From the NCBI GenBank assembly GCA_011033025.1, contig WFMF01000538.1, positions 48,861 through 112,860 of the forward strand: DNA of 64,000 bases, given 5' to 3'. Position 1 is the first letter of the stretch. Every line of letters begins with the position of its first letter. Of the stretch, positions 44,357-55,214 are shown piece after piece. Source of the DNA: Beroe forskalii (Eukaryota; Ctenophora; Nuda; Beroida; Beroidae). The translations under genes were made by a program, and so were the position numbers. The notes below the pieces were generated by a model. The model made no database searches. It was not told the DNA's origin and was given only the letters and a program-made list of their open reading frames with translations.

Positions 44357-45685
44357 TCTATTTGCATTGAATAATGAGATTTGCTGCCTGCCTGTAGAAC
44401 TGTTTAAATGATTTTGTCCTATAATAGTGGCAGTTTGAACTGCAGTGTGTGTGTCTTTTGTGTGCATGGCACTAGTTTGCGCAGCATACAGACATATAAA
44501 TAGTATTTATTTTGTCTGTACACCAAACAAACTCAACTGCACACACAAAAAACATGTACACTGCAGTTGGACCTGTCACTATAACTCAATAATGAAACAG
44601 ACAATGAATTTACTTATAAAGTTGTTCTGTGATGATGATTTAGACTGATGGAAGATTAGTATGTGGTAAGGTTATAATCTAGCACATGTGTGGTGAAAGT
44701 GCTTTTACAGAATTTCAATTCATGGGTCTCAATTTGTATTTTGTTGATAAAACATTTTCAATGGCATGAAATCATTTTTCATTGTACTGTTTATACGGTC
44801 CCTCTATAAAGTGTCATAATGTCTTCACAGCTTGAATTATGGAAGATTCTTCCCAAGAAGATGAACAAATACTGCCAGAGGAAGATGAAAATACTAAGGT
44901 ATCAATCAAGATTTCTCATGAGGTTGTGGTTGTGTAATTTAATGATATCAATACAACTGGAAAATGGTGTATATCCGTGGTGTTTCCACATGATAAAAAC
45001 GGCGCGCACTGAGTGCGCGCCGTCTTTTATGTGGAAACACCACGGTAAATGGTGTTCAATGAACACCATTATTAGGCATATTAAAATGATATTTTTCAGG
45101 TAATCAAAGAGTGCCTAGAAGCATTCCACAGCAAAGATAGCATTTGTGAAGCTAGTATATTTAAAACTGTTAAGAAGTACTTCAATGCTGGGGGTACACC
45201 AGAAGAGGTAAGTTTCCATGATTTCGGTGACAATACAATGGACCAATGACCATGTTTATCAATTACTGTGGCTATAGCTTCTACTGTAATCTATAAAATA
45301 TTTTGATGCAGTAATATGGTGCACAGTCTAGTTGCTGCTATGTGCTCCAACCACCAAAATATTGATTACTATCAGGAATAATGACCAAAACACATTCAGG
45401 TTGTGAATGTTCTTGCTGAAAGTTTCCAAGGGATTGGTAACCTAGCCAGACAGTTGGTTTTGTGGCTAGAGTTTTGTGGAGAAAACCAGAATGAGACTGA
45501 GAAAATGGTTGAAGACCATGTAAAGGAACTACTTGAGGAGCACTTTGACCCCAGAAAAGCAGACACCATCTTCTCTGATGAAGGTAAAGGTTTCTGTTCA
45601 AACTGTGCTAGAGTAGATTACAGATCTTTAGAAAGCAAGTATGTAAATTCCAGGGAAACTGTTAAAGTTTTATACTTAGAATTTT
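44357..45685 (+). pseudogene. nelfcd: Extra copy of the first three NELF-C/D coding exons
   Basis: Three exons (44,839-44,898; 45,100-45,207; 45,400-45,583) match the later gene copy exon by exon in length and splice site. They encode [16 protein letters not shown], then [20 protein letters not shown] and [20 protein letters not shown] up to [14 protein letters not shown]. The next exon does not follow. Homology ends at about 45,685 and a LINE fragment intervenes. Exon 3 leaves phase 1 while exon 2 of the second copy enters in phase 0, so splicing across the two copies would break the frame. It may be an alternative start, a dead duplicate or an unresolved haplotype segment. Confidence 0.82.
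44975..45045. mobile_element. 71-bp palindromic insertion in a NELF-C/D intron
   Basis: CCGTGGTGTTTCCACAT, then AAACGGCGCGCACTGAGTGC and mirror, ending ATGTGGAAACACCACGG. A single near-perfect hairpin, absent from the same intron of the second copy (about 47,843). Confidence 0.8.
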
Positions 45686-46039
45686 AGAATCAGGGTATTG
45701 TTGTTTCTTTAATGAACCATCATTTAAAAGCAAGGATAATTTTATAAATCAAGAGTATATTCAGGGTGAAGGTGTTACAGTTATATATATTGAACTGAAC
45801 CTAGTTATTGACTGCCTTTTGTTCATAAAAAGATTGCCAATAGTGAGTTTTAAAACAAAAATTATATATAAACAAATTATAATATATAACCAAAATAAGT
45901 TTTATTGAATAAATAAAAAGCATAATTCGATTAGAATATTAGAAACATATTCTAGTTTTCCTTTGTAACAAGGGCAACCCATAAATCCAGAGAATGGTTT
46001 TGATTATTTGAGGATCTGTGAATGCGACTACTGCTTGAA
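45686..46039. other. AT-rich spacer before the LINE fragment
   Basis: Nothing recognised. No exon corresponding to NELF-C/D exon 4. Confidence 0.4.
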
Positions 46040-47127
46040 ATCAACTAAATATGATAGAGGATTAACTCAATGCTATTCCAACAAGATCTGTCCCATTCAT
46101 GTGGATCACCATCTGCCTGGATCTCCAACAATTTCTTTTGAGCTCAGATTTTATTGAGAGGGATTTGGTATTAAGATCATACATTTTGACAAGGTCACGG
46201 AAAACATTCCAGATTATGCTTCCACGATATCTAAAAAGTTTTTCGTGGGCATTGGTGTCAGTAAATAGGTGTCTTTCCCAGCCCTTTTAGAAAGTTCAAA
46301 TTTGCTGTAAATTCCCATTGGTGATCTAAATTTGAGAATTTTAAACATTTCGTTTCCACAGTGATATACATATAGGTTTTTGATGTTCATTATCAACTGT
46401 GAGTTGAAAAGTGGCTTGGTGTGCTCACGCCTGTAAAATTTCTCATCTAGATGTTGCTCCCCATATGGGCGAACTCGTGCACATGTTCTGAATTTATCAA
46501 GATATTTTTCTTTATTGCCAAATAAGATCCGAATGCACTTTTTCTGCATTCTAAATAGAGGTTCGAGTTTTGTGTTACTGATACCACCCCATACTGTTAT
46601 ACCATAAGTGAGATGACTTTCAAATAATGTATAGTAGATGTTTTTAAGAAGCTCATCTGGCATGTTGTCTTTGATGACATTTATAACCCCAGTACTACAT
46701 GATAGCTTTTTAGTTAGGTTCCTTATGTGAGCATTCCAATTAAGTTTCTCATCAATTGTCACCCCAAAATTTTGTTTCTAAAACTCTATCAATTTCATTT
46801 TCATCAATTTTCAATACATAATCTGCAGTGTCATTTTCTTTGGAGTTCAGTGGGTTTGAAGTCAATGTAACAGCATTTAGACATGTTTATGTGCAATCTA
46901 TTCAGGAGCATATAGTAACTAACAGATTTAAGAATTTCATTTGCTTTTTTGTTGACTTCTATTTTATCTTTACCACTAACAAATATATTTGTGTCATCTG
47001 CAAAGAGGACAAATTCAGCATCAATTTGGGCATTTGAAATATCATTAATGTACATTAAGAAGAGTAGGGGACCAAGGCAGCTACCTTGTTTACCAAGTAC
47101 CAACAGACTGAAGTGTGATGGTCTCAT
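46040..47127 (-). pseudogene. LINE reverse transcriptase fragment (Jockey/CR1-type)
   Basis: Read on -, the 5' part encodes QGSCLGPLLFLMYINDIS ... FVLFADDTNIFVSGKD, the reverse transcriptase core with the catalytic F-A-D-D box. It is followed after a frameshift by VTIDEKLNWNAHIRNL-type thumb sequence, HLTYGITVWGG and RMQKKCIRILFG, then FRYRGSIIWN-like C-terminus. It is truncated upstream of the palm domain and broken by frameshifts. It sits exactly between the two copies of NELF-C/D exons 1-3. Confidence 0.88.
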
Positions 47128-47715
47128 AAAATTATTTTTACACTCATTTATATTATTTTCTCATCTTCTAACAACAGCATTCGCAGCATTCTGCCCAAAA
47201 AACATTTTGTTGTTCAGTAGTTTATGACATTAGTTGTCTAGGAATTTAGTAGCATTAGCCTAGTATTATCTATTTGCATTGAATAATGAGATTTGTTGCC
47301 TGCCTGCAGAACTGTTTAAATGATTTTGTCCTATAACAGTGGCAGTTTGAACTGCAGTGTGTGTGTCTTTTGTGTGCATGGCACTTGTTTGCACAGCATA
47401 TAGACATATAAATAGCATTTATTTTGTCTGTAAACCGAACAGGTTGGACCTGTCACTATAACTCAATAATGAAACAGATAATGAATTTACTGATAAAGTT
47501 GTTCTGTGATGATGATTTAGACTGATGGTAGATTAGTATGTGGTAAGGTTATAATCTAGCACATGTGTAGTGAAAGTGCTTTTAAAGAATTTCAATTCAT
47601 GGGTCTCAATTTGTATTTTGTTGATAAAACATTTTCGACGGCATGAAATTATTTTTCATTGTATTGTTTATATGGTCCCTCTATTAAGTGTCATAATGTC
47701 TTCACAGCTTGAATT

Positions 47716-50055
47716 ATGGAAGATTCTTCCCAAGAAGATGAACAAATACTGCCAGAGGAAGATGAAAATACTAAGGTATCAATCAAAATTTCTCATTTGT
47801 GGTTGTGTAATTTAATGATATCAATACTACTGGAAAATGGTGTATATATGGTGTTAAATGAGCACCATTATTAGGTACCTTATTGGCCTTTATTTAACCG
47901 GCCCTTAAGGACAAAAACGACTTTGAGATTTTTGTCCAAAGGGCCGGTTAAAAAAAGGCCGGTTAAAGAGGGGCCGGTCAAATTAAAGGCCAGTTAATTT
48001 AGGTCAAATGAAACTTTTATGAGTCGGCTAATATAGTGTAAAATTCACTGGAACGTCATTACATAACACGATCATGACCTAAATAATAATATTAGACCGG
48101 GATTGGGGTCTTTTGATGCAATGTATCTAGTATAAAGGGGTTTTATTGGCCATTTTAGAGCAAAAAATCCTTGATCTGGCAACCACCAGAAAAATTTTTG
48201 TCCAAGGGGCCGGTTAAAACGGTTCAAAAATGATTTGATTTTTGTCCATGGGGCCGGTTAAAAAAATGGCCGGTTAAAAAAAAGGCCGGCTAAATAAAGG
48301 CCAATAAGGTATATTAAAATGATATTTTTCAGGTAATCAAAGAGTGCCTAGAAGCATTCCACAGCAAAGATAGCATTTGTGAAGCTAGTATATTTAAAAC
48401 TGTTAAGAAGTACTTCAATGCTGGGGGTACACCAGAAGAGGTAAGTTTCCATGATTTCAGTGACATAAAAACAATACAATAGACCAATGACCATGTTTAT
48501 AAATTACTGTGGCTATAGCTTCTATTGTAATGATATTTTGATGCAGTAATATGGTACACAGTCTAGTTGCTGCTATGTGTTCCAACCACCAAAATATTAA
48601 TAACTATTGAGAACAATGACGAAAGAACATTCAGGTTGTGAATGTTCTTGCTGAAAGTTTCCAAGGGATTGGTAATCTAGCCAGACAGTTGGTTTTGTGG
48701 CTAGAGTTTTGTGGAGAAAACCAGAATGAGACTGAGAAAATGGTTGAAGACCATGTAAAGGAACTGCTTGAGGAGCACTTTGATCCCAGAAAAGCAGACA
48801 CCATCTTCTCTGACGAAGGTAAAAGGTTTCTGTTCAAACTGTGCTAGAGTAGATTACAGATCTTTAGAAAGCAAGTATGTAAATTCCAGGGAGACTGTTA
48901 AGAGTTTTCTACTTAGAATTTTGTTGACCCAAGATTGGTATTTTGTGCCAGTAAACCTGAGGTCTGCCCCACTAGGTGATCTGCCAGGATGGTTAGGGGA
49001 GATGATTAGCTATCCAACTTGGAGGAACCTGTTCTACTCCCTTGCTGACAAGCACCCAGACTGCATCATGCTCAACTTCACCATCAAGCTCATCAGTGAT
49101 GCTGGTTTCACTGATGAGATCAGCAGGTACAATCACATTTAGATTATCAGTGATGGAATTAGCAGGTTACATTGGGAATTCATGTTTGTAATGTTACAAG
49201 GTGCAATTCTGTTAGGAATCTCTTCGATTTAAAATTCACCATGAGAATTTGAATGATGATGTTTTGGTAAACCCCCACTTTACAGCGTCAGTACGGCATC
49301 TCAACAGATAGACGTGTTCTCCAGAATCCTTAAGACCAGCATTGCCAGCATACTGACTTTCCGGGGAACCAGTCTTCAGGATATTATCTCAGATTTAGTT
49401 AAAATTGGTACGTGAAGATTCGAGGGAATTTGATGATTGATATTCATACCTATCTCTATGAATCTACCATTTTCCTATCCTTCCTAAGTTATATACCTAT
49501 TTTCTGAGACTTATGTTTTAGTATGAAAAAATCCGACACATTTGAAACCTCCACGCCTTAGGTGTGTAGTAGCAAGCACACCTACTTCTACACCATCGCT
49601 CTCCTACACCAAGCTGCTAAGGATAAGGGCACGGGTTACAAGCTGAGGTATTTGAGCCAGGTCAGTAGTATAAGCCTGTATTATCTAGTGTCAAGGTGTT
49701 TTAAATCTGATGATACTCTTTTTACATCATCAAATGACTTGGGCATCATCATAAGACATAATATGACATGATTGATACTGTATTCATATTTTGTTCTTGA
49801 ATGTTATTAACAATTGCTCAGTTGGAGTCTATTTGCAACAAATTACACATAAAAACTAGGGGTATATTTGCTTTTTTATAAAATCTGTAGCTATTCAGAA
49901 TCTTGATACAATTCTCAGGACACCCTATAGACTTCCCTAAATCACAAGATTATCCCTGCAGGAGTTGGAGCGAAGGGCTCGCCTGATGGGTCGGGACACC
50001 TGCAACATCACCCTCGGTATGAACGGTGCTGCCGCCTACCCCGTCATCTACCAGT
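47716..50055 (+). CDS. nelfcd: NELF-C/D (TH1-like) subunit of negative elongation factor, 5' part
   Basis: Seven exons with GT-AG borders: 47,716-47,775; 48,333-48,440; 48,635-48,818; 48,976-49,126; 49,286-49,407; 49,562-49,660; 49,962-50,055. NELF-C/D belongs to the nuclear complex that holds RNA polymerase II in promoter-proximal pausing. Diagnostic blocks: [105 protein letters not shown] and [18 protein letters not shown], all collinear with the vertebrate protein's N-terminal third or more. One fault: the junction 49,407/49,562 is out of frame by one base, and one A too many in the AAAA run at 49,401-49,404 would explain it. An acceptor (TTCACAG) lies 8 bases before the ATG, so an upstream non-coding exon is likely. 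Exons for the remaining C-terminal part are not found in the window. Confidence 0.9.
47876..48311. mobile_element. Foldback MITE in NELF-C/D intron (second copy only)
   Basis: Inverted ends TACCTTATTGGCCTTTATTT and complement (CCAATAAGGTA), internal repeats of GGCCGGTTAAA in both orientations, 436 bp. The first gene copy has the plain site ATTATTAGGCATATT (45,071). The target duplication appears to be TA. Confidence 0.82.
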
Positions 50056-51195
50056 GTAAGTGAGGGATTGTTCGTGGTTTAGGGAGGTAGTCATCTACTA
50101 GTGTACGTGAGGATTGTTCGTGGTTTAGGGAGGTAGTCATCTAACAGTGTACGTGTAACGTGAGGGAATGTTCGTGGTTTAGGGAGGTAGTCATCTACCA
50201 GTGTAAGTGGGGGAATGTTCGTGGTTTAGGGAGGTATTCATCTACCAGTGTAAGTGAGGGAATGTTCGTGGTTAAGGGAGGTATTCATCTACCAGTGTAA
50301 GTGAAGGATTGTTCGTGGTTTAGGGAGGTAGTGATCTACCAGTGTACGTGAGGGAATGTTCGTGGTTTAGGGAGGTAGTCATCTACCAGTGTAAGTGAGG
50401 GAATGTTCGTGGTTTAGGGAGGTAGTCATCTACCAATGTACGTGAGGGATTGTTCGTGGTTTAGGGAGGTAGTCATCTACCAGGGTACGTGAGGGAATGT
50501 ACGTGGTTTAGGGAGGTAGTGATCTACCAGTGTAAGTGAGGGAATGTTCGTGGTTTAGGGAGGTAGTCATCTACCAGTGTACGTGAGGGAATGTTCGTGG
50601 TTTAGGGAGGTAGTCATCTACTAGTGTAAGTGAGGGAATGTTCGTGGTTTAGGGAGGTAGTCATCTACCAATGTACGTGAGGGATTGTTCGTGGTTTAGG
50701 GAGGTAGTCATCTACCAGGGTACGTGAGGGATTGTTCGTGGTTTAGGAAGGTAGTCATCTACCAGTGTAAGTGAGGTAATGTTCGTGGTTTAGGGAGGTA
50801 GTCATCTACCAATGTACGTGAGGTAATGTTCGTGGTTTAGGGAGGTAGTCATCTACCAATGTACGTGAGGGATTGTTCGTGGTTTAGGGAGGTAGTCATC
50901 TACCAGGGTACGTGAGGGAATGTACGTGGTTTAGGGAGGTAGTCATCTACCAGTGTACGTGGGGGAATGTACGTGGTTTAGGGAGGTAGTCATCTACTAG
51001 TGTACGTGAGGGAATGTTCGTGGTTTAGGGAGGTAGTGATCTACCAGTGTACGTGAGGGATTGTTCGTGGTTTAGGGAGGTAGTGATCTACTAGTGTAAG
51101 TGAGGGATTGTTCGTGGTTTAGGGAGGTAGTGATCTACTAGTGTAAGTGAGGGAATGTTCGTGGTTTAGGGAGGTAGTCATCTACCAGTGTACGT
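50042..51195 (+). repeat. 47-bp splice-donor minisatellite at the NELF-C/D exon end
   Basis: About 24 copies of a 47-bp unit: GTAAGTGAGGGATTGTTCGT, GGTTTAGGGAGGTAGTCATC, TACCAGT. The TCATCTACCAGT part repeats the exon's 3' end (encoding VIYQ) and is followed in each unit by GTAAGT or the weaker GTACGT. Readthrough meets TGA at once. Confidence 0.93.
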
Positions 51196-51370
51196 GGGGG
51201 AGTCAGAGTATGTATTTTAGGGAGTTAGTGTATGTGTTTAGGGAGTTAGTGTTTGTGTTTAGGGAGTTAGTGTATGTGTTTAGGAGTTAGTGTATGTGTT
51301 TAGGGAGTTAGTGTTTGTGTTTAGGGAGTTAGTGTATGTGTTTAGGGAGTTAGTCAGTATACGATTTATA
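51196..51370 (+). repeat. 20-bp minisatellite
   Basis: Units of about 20 bp, AGGGAGTTAGTGTATGTGTT, sharing the AGGGAG core with the preceding 47-bp array, from which it may derive. Confidence 0.8.
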
Positions 51371-51568
51371 AGAGAGTACGCGTTTTGGAGAGTATGTGGC
51401 TTCAGGGAGGGTACGTGGTTTTAGAGAGTTATTAAAACTGCGGATTCAAGAAAAAGAAAGAATAATTAACGTCAGTTGAATTATAAAATTAAATGTTTTC
51501 TACAAACAATCAGGTTAATAACAACTGTTGAAATCATGAATACTACAGTTCAAAAAATATCTGTCTAG

Positions 51569-53765
51569 TTACTTTATAGAATACTTTTCTCGTAAGAAAG
51601 CGCTAAGCACTTGAGCGCCCGACGTTGGAAAGTAAGGCTGCGTGACGGCATGTGACAGCAAAATGCACATTTTACCGGGATTACACGCCCCAATACCGCA
51701 CACCTCGCATACCTCACACCGACACACCTCACACACTTCAGCGCTTCTGCGCACCTCAGCGCTTCTGCGCACCTCAGCACTGCTGCGCACCTCAGCACTG
51801 CTGCGCACATCAGCACTGCTGCGCACCTCAGCACTACTGCGCACCTCAGCACTACTGCGCACCTCAGCACTACTGCTCACCTCAGCACTGCTGCGCACCT
51901 CAGCACTGGTGCGCACCTCAGCACTACTGCGCACCTCAGCACTGCTGCGCACCTCAGCACTGCTGTGCACCTCAGCACTGCTGCGCACCTCAGCACTGCC
52001 GCACACCGCACTGCCGGGTTGCATGCGGAGTTTAGTCTCACTGTGGAAACCCTCAGTTCGCTTCAGATCCCTGTCTCTTCCCCCGCAGAACGCACAGCTC
52101 CCGCCCTCGCACTCCGCGCACCGCACGCCGCGGCAGTGCTCGCACTTCATGAGCCGCATCACCACCAGGACCTCGTTTATCACGTACCCCGAGTCCATGG
52201 TCCGGAATGCGTGACCCATCACGCGGTCGATGACGTCACGGAACTCGTGGAGTCCGGCCTGCGTGACCACGTGGCTCAGCCCACCGAGGAACAGCGCTAC
52301 TCTCGTGGGTCCGCTCAGCGTACGGTTATCCCTCTTCTTGACTCCTTGCTGATTACCCCACTTGTGGTAACCCAACTTCTTGCTGAGTCCTCCATCCTCC
52401 GGGGGAAGGGTTTCGTTCTGATGATCACCCCATCGCTCACATTCGCTGTATGTTCGTTTACGTTTATTGAAAGTTCCGGGTTCCTGTTTCACATCCGCTA
52501 TCACCGTGACCCTTTCGTCAAACGTAACGTGCTTCTTAGTCCTGATGAAGTATTCCGTTATCGAGAATCTTGAAATCGTAAAACCTTGAAAGCCCCTTGA
52601 ATCTAACCTGCACAGTGCCCTCATACCCGCTAAAATTGTAATTTCAAATAAATCCTTATTTAGTTATTTCAAAAAGTCACTAGGTACTGTATGTTGAAAG
52701 TTACCTGCCGTAATCGGTTGCTGTGGAAATGAATTCGGCGTGAATGGCACTGCAAATTCCTGCTACTAGTCCCCAGAAGATCAGTATACCCAGAACGCCT
52801 GGATGATTGGTATAATTGTTAGGTCTACTGAAAGATCCAATAAATAAGAGAAAAGGATTAAAGGGTCGCTCATACTTCATATTATACGCAGTCGCCAGTC
52901 AGCTGTGGTGTTGTCGGAACTTTCCTAGTTCCTACAGCTCTACTAAAACAATGGAAGCCATTCAGTACATAATTGGTCCATTTCCGCATTCAACTTACAA
53001 CGCTGAGTAATCTGCGTGTCCGAAGATGTTCTCTCCACTGTTGTTGAACTGGTTCAACAGTAAAACTGTGACATTTTTCAAAACAATGTAATGTTTCAAT
53101 GTATCAAGTAAATCCTTGAACGGTCTATACATCCCAGGTCTATTAGTATTTTAATAGAGCACAGTGCCAAAAAGTCCACCAGGACTTCGGGGGCGCGTTT
53201 GCTCGATGTACCAAAAAAATACAGTATACCTGTATCACAGTTTGCCCCTGCTATATGTTCCGTAGTTGTGTTCAGCTCTATAACACCACTCCTTCTCTCC
53301 CAACTAGAAGTAGCACTGTGACTTCTCTCCCAACTAGCACCGTAACTCCTCTTCCAAGTTGTTGTAGGATGTGTGTCTGTCTGTTTGTAGGGGGTCACTG
53401 AGTCGAAACACCCGCCTACTCCATCCCACCATTTCACTTTATCGGATCCTGAAATAATCTGCTATTAGTGGATAACTACATGATGACGTCATCTTCTGCA
53501 GCGCGCGGCAGTGCTTGGTGACGTCACATGGCCAGCAGATTACCGATTACTAAATCCGATGTTCACCATTACGGGAAGTTTGGTTACAGTAAATGGAATA
53601 AAGATAGTCGAGCACTCCTTTAGTCCAGGCAAATAAGCAAATAGACAGGAGGCTGTATTCCACTAAGGTAAGATCAGAGAATCTTGAACTTCTCTCCCGC
53701 CAGTCTATGATCCGGGACCGAAGATAACCGAGAAATTTATCTCCATAGTCCTCAGATAGTGACAT
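51569..53765 (-). CDS. Complete five-exon gene, unknown family, probable two-pass membrane protein
   Basis: On -, exons 53,765-53,567, 53,448-53,230, 53,065-52,999, 52,827-52,705 and 52,607-51,569 all have GT-AG borders. Their phases (1, 1, 2, 2) agree throughout, giving exactly 549 codons including the stop. The N-terminus [18 protein letters not shown] is followed by a moderately hydrophobic segment (about 38-60). A region of about 105 residues carries four N-glycosylation sequons (NQT, NTT, NNS, NYT). A clear helix [20 protein letters not shown] (about 170-192) follows. The last exon encodes a basic linker and a C-x2-C-x4-C-x2-C-x4-C-x2-C cluster ([20 protein letters not shown]), likely metal-binding, and ends in a hexapeptide repeat. 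All sequons between the two helices argue for a luminal or extracellular loop and cytosolic ends. I do not recognise the family. It is convergent with NELF-C/D. Confidence 0.82.
51736..52010 (-). repeat. 18-bp coding repeat in the unknown gene
   Basis: About 15 copies of an 18-bp unit (on -, GAGGTGCGCAGCAGTGCT) encode SAEVRS hexapeptides in the C-terminal region. Unit length is a multiple of three and the frame is kept. Copy-number variation would change the tail length without a frameshift. Confidence 0.88.
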
Positions 53766-54299
53766 GACATATTAGTTATTCATTATCTGATTATCAGAAG
53801 ATATAATGTTCAATAATTACTTATTACGTATACACTATACACTATACATCCTTGTGATCGGAAATGAAATAACTCAACAGTTTATCAATTGTTGAAAATG
53901 AATTTGAAATTAGGGAACTTACTGAAGTATGGGAACCGATAAGAATAGATTGTAACCAAGAATACAACTAGACATTTAGTTCTGTGGTTCACCATTGAAA
54001 ACAAACAAGAAACAAAAGTATCGTCGAACTGAATGTGTTTTCGAGAGATAAAGATTTCAAGATAAAAAGGTCAAATCTAATTATTGTATTGAAGTATTGA
54101 TAGCTCTGTACTTATGCATCAATATTTACATGTTCAATGATTTACTCTCCTTCAGTGCATTATATAGAAACGCTCAATTAATCCAATTGATGGGATTGAT
54201 AGCTTGCATAATATAATGATAATCATCTTCTAATTGCATTTTTTCCTTTTCAGATAGATCCAAGTTCCAATACCTTTAACATGCTGTTAAAAACTGTCT
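53766..54299. other. AT-rich stretch upstream of the unknown gene
   Basis: Presumed promoter and 5' region of the - strand gene. No TATA box or other site I can support. Confidence 0.4.
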
Positions 54300-54810
54300 T
54301 TCATCCCATATCTCATGTTTCAGCACTGACCTCCATGCTGACTCTATCTCATGTTTCAGCACTGACCTACATGCTGACCTCCATCTCATGTTTCAGCGCT
54401 GACCTCCATGCTGACTCTATCTCATTTCAGCGCTGACCTCCATGCTGACTCTATCTCATGTTTCAGCGCTGACCTCCATGCTGATATTATCTCATTTCAG
54501 CGCTGACCTTCATGCTGACTTTATCTCATTTTTTAGCGCTGACCTCCATACTGACTCTATCTCATTTTTTAGCGCTGACCTCCATGCTGACTCTATCTCA
54601 TTTCAGCGCTGACCTCCATGCTGACTCTATCTCATTTCAGCGCTGACCTCCATGCTGACTCTATCTCATGTTTCACGCTGACCTCCATGCTGACATTATC
54701 TCATTTCAGCGCTGACCTTCATGCTGACTTTATCTCATTTTTTAGCGTTGACCTCCATACTGACTCTATCTCATTTTTAGCGCTGACCTCCATGCTGACA
54801 CCATAGTTGC
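54300..54810 (+). repeat. 34-bp minisatellite with an acceptor-like unit
   Basis: About 14 units of CGCTGACCTCCATGCTGACT plus CTATCTCATTTCAG. Each unit has CTGAC branch-point-like words, a pyrimidine-leaning stretch and TTTCAG, so on + it resembles a repeated 3' splice site. Variants include TGTTTCAG and TTTTTAG. No exon is recognised next to it. Confidence 0.85.
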
Positions 54811-55214
54811 CAATTTGCCCTTCTTTCGCAGGGTGCCCTGCTTTGCCCTGCTTTTTGCCCTGCTTTGCAAACCGAGCCCTGCTTTAGCAGGGCAAATCAG
54901 TCCGAAAGGTACCCATATTTTCATTGGAATAAGATAATCAAATCCATGAGTTGGAAAGATAAATGCACACTTGATTATTATACCTGTAAGCTGATTCAGT
55001 GATTCATTAATCAATCATTGCTTCATTAGGATTACAAGCATCTTCATTGATAGCTTCATTGAATTTATGCAAAGTTGTGTATTTTTAAACAAGGAAATGT
55101 TGAAGATTCTTGAAGAGGTTGGTATCGGCACTATTTCAATTTTTAAAAAGTACTTATATTGGTATGGAAGTTAGTAGAGTTAAAAAGTATTCTTAGCAGG
55201 ATGAGCATAAGTGT
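54811..55214. other. Spacer with GCCCTGCTTT repeats
   Basis: Four short copies of GCCCTGCTTT (54,834-54,890) with the inverted form AGCAGGGC, able to fold. The rest is AT-rich with nothing seen. Confidence 0.45.

Noticed and set aside
51642..52214. Plus-strand frames of threonine/serine/alanine-rich and cysteine/histidine-rich repeats
   Set aside because: Antisense to the 18-bp coding repeat of the minus-strand gene, whose splice phases are fully consistent.
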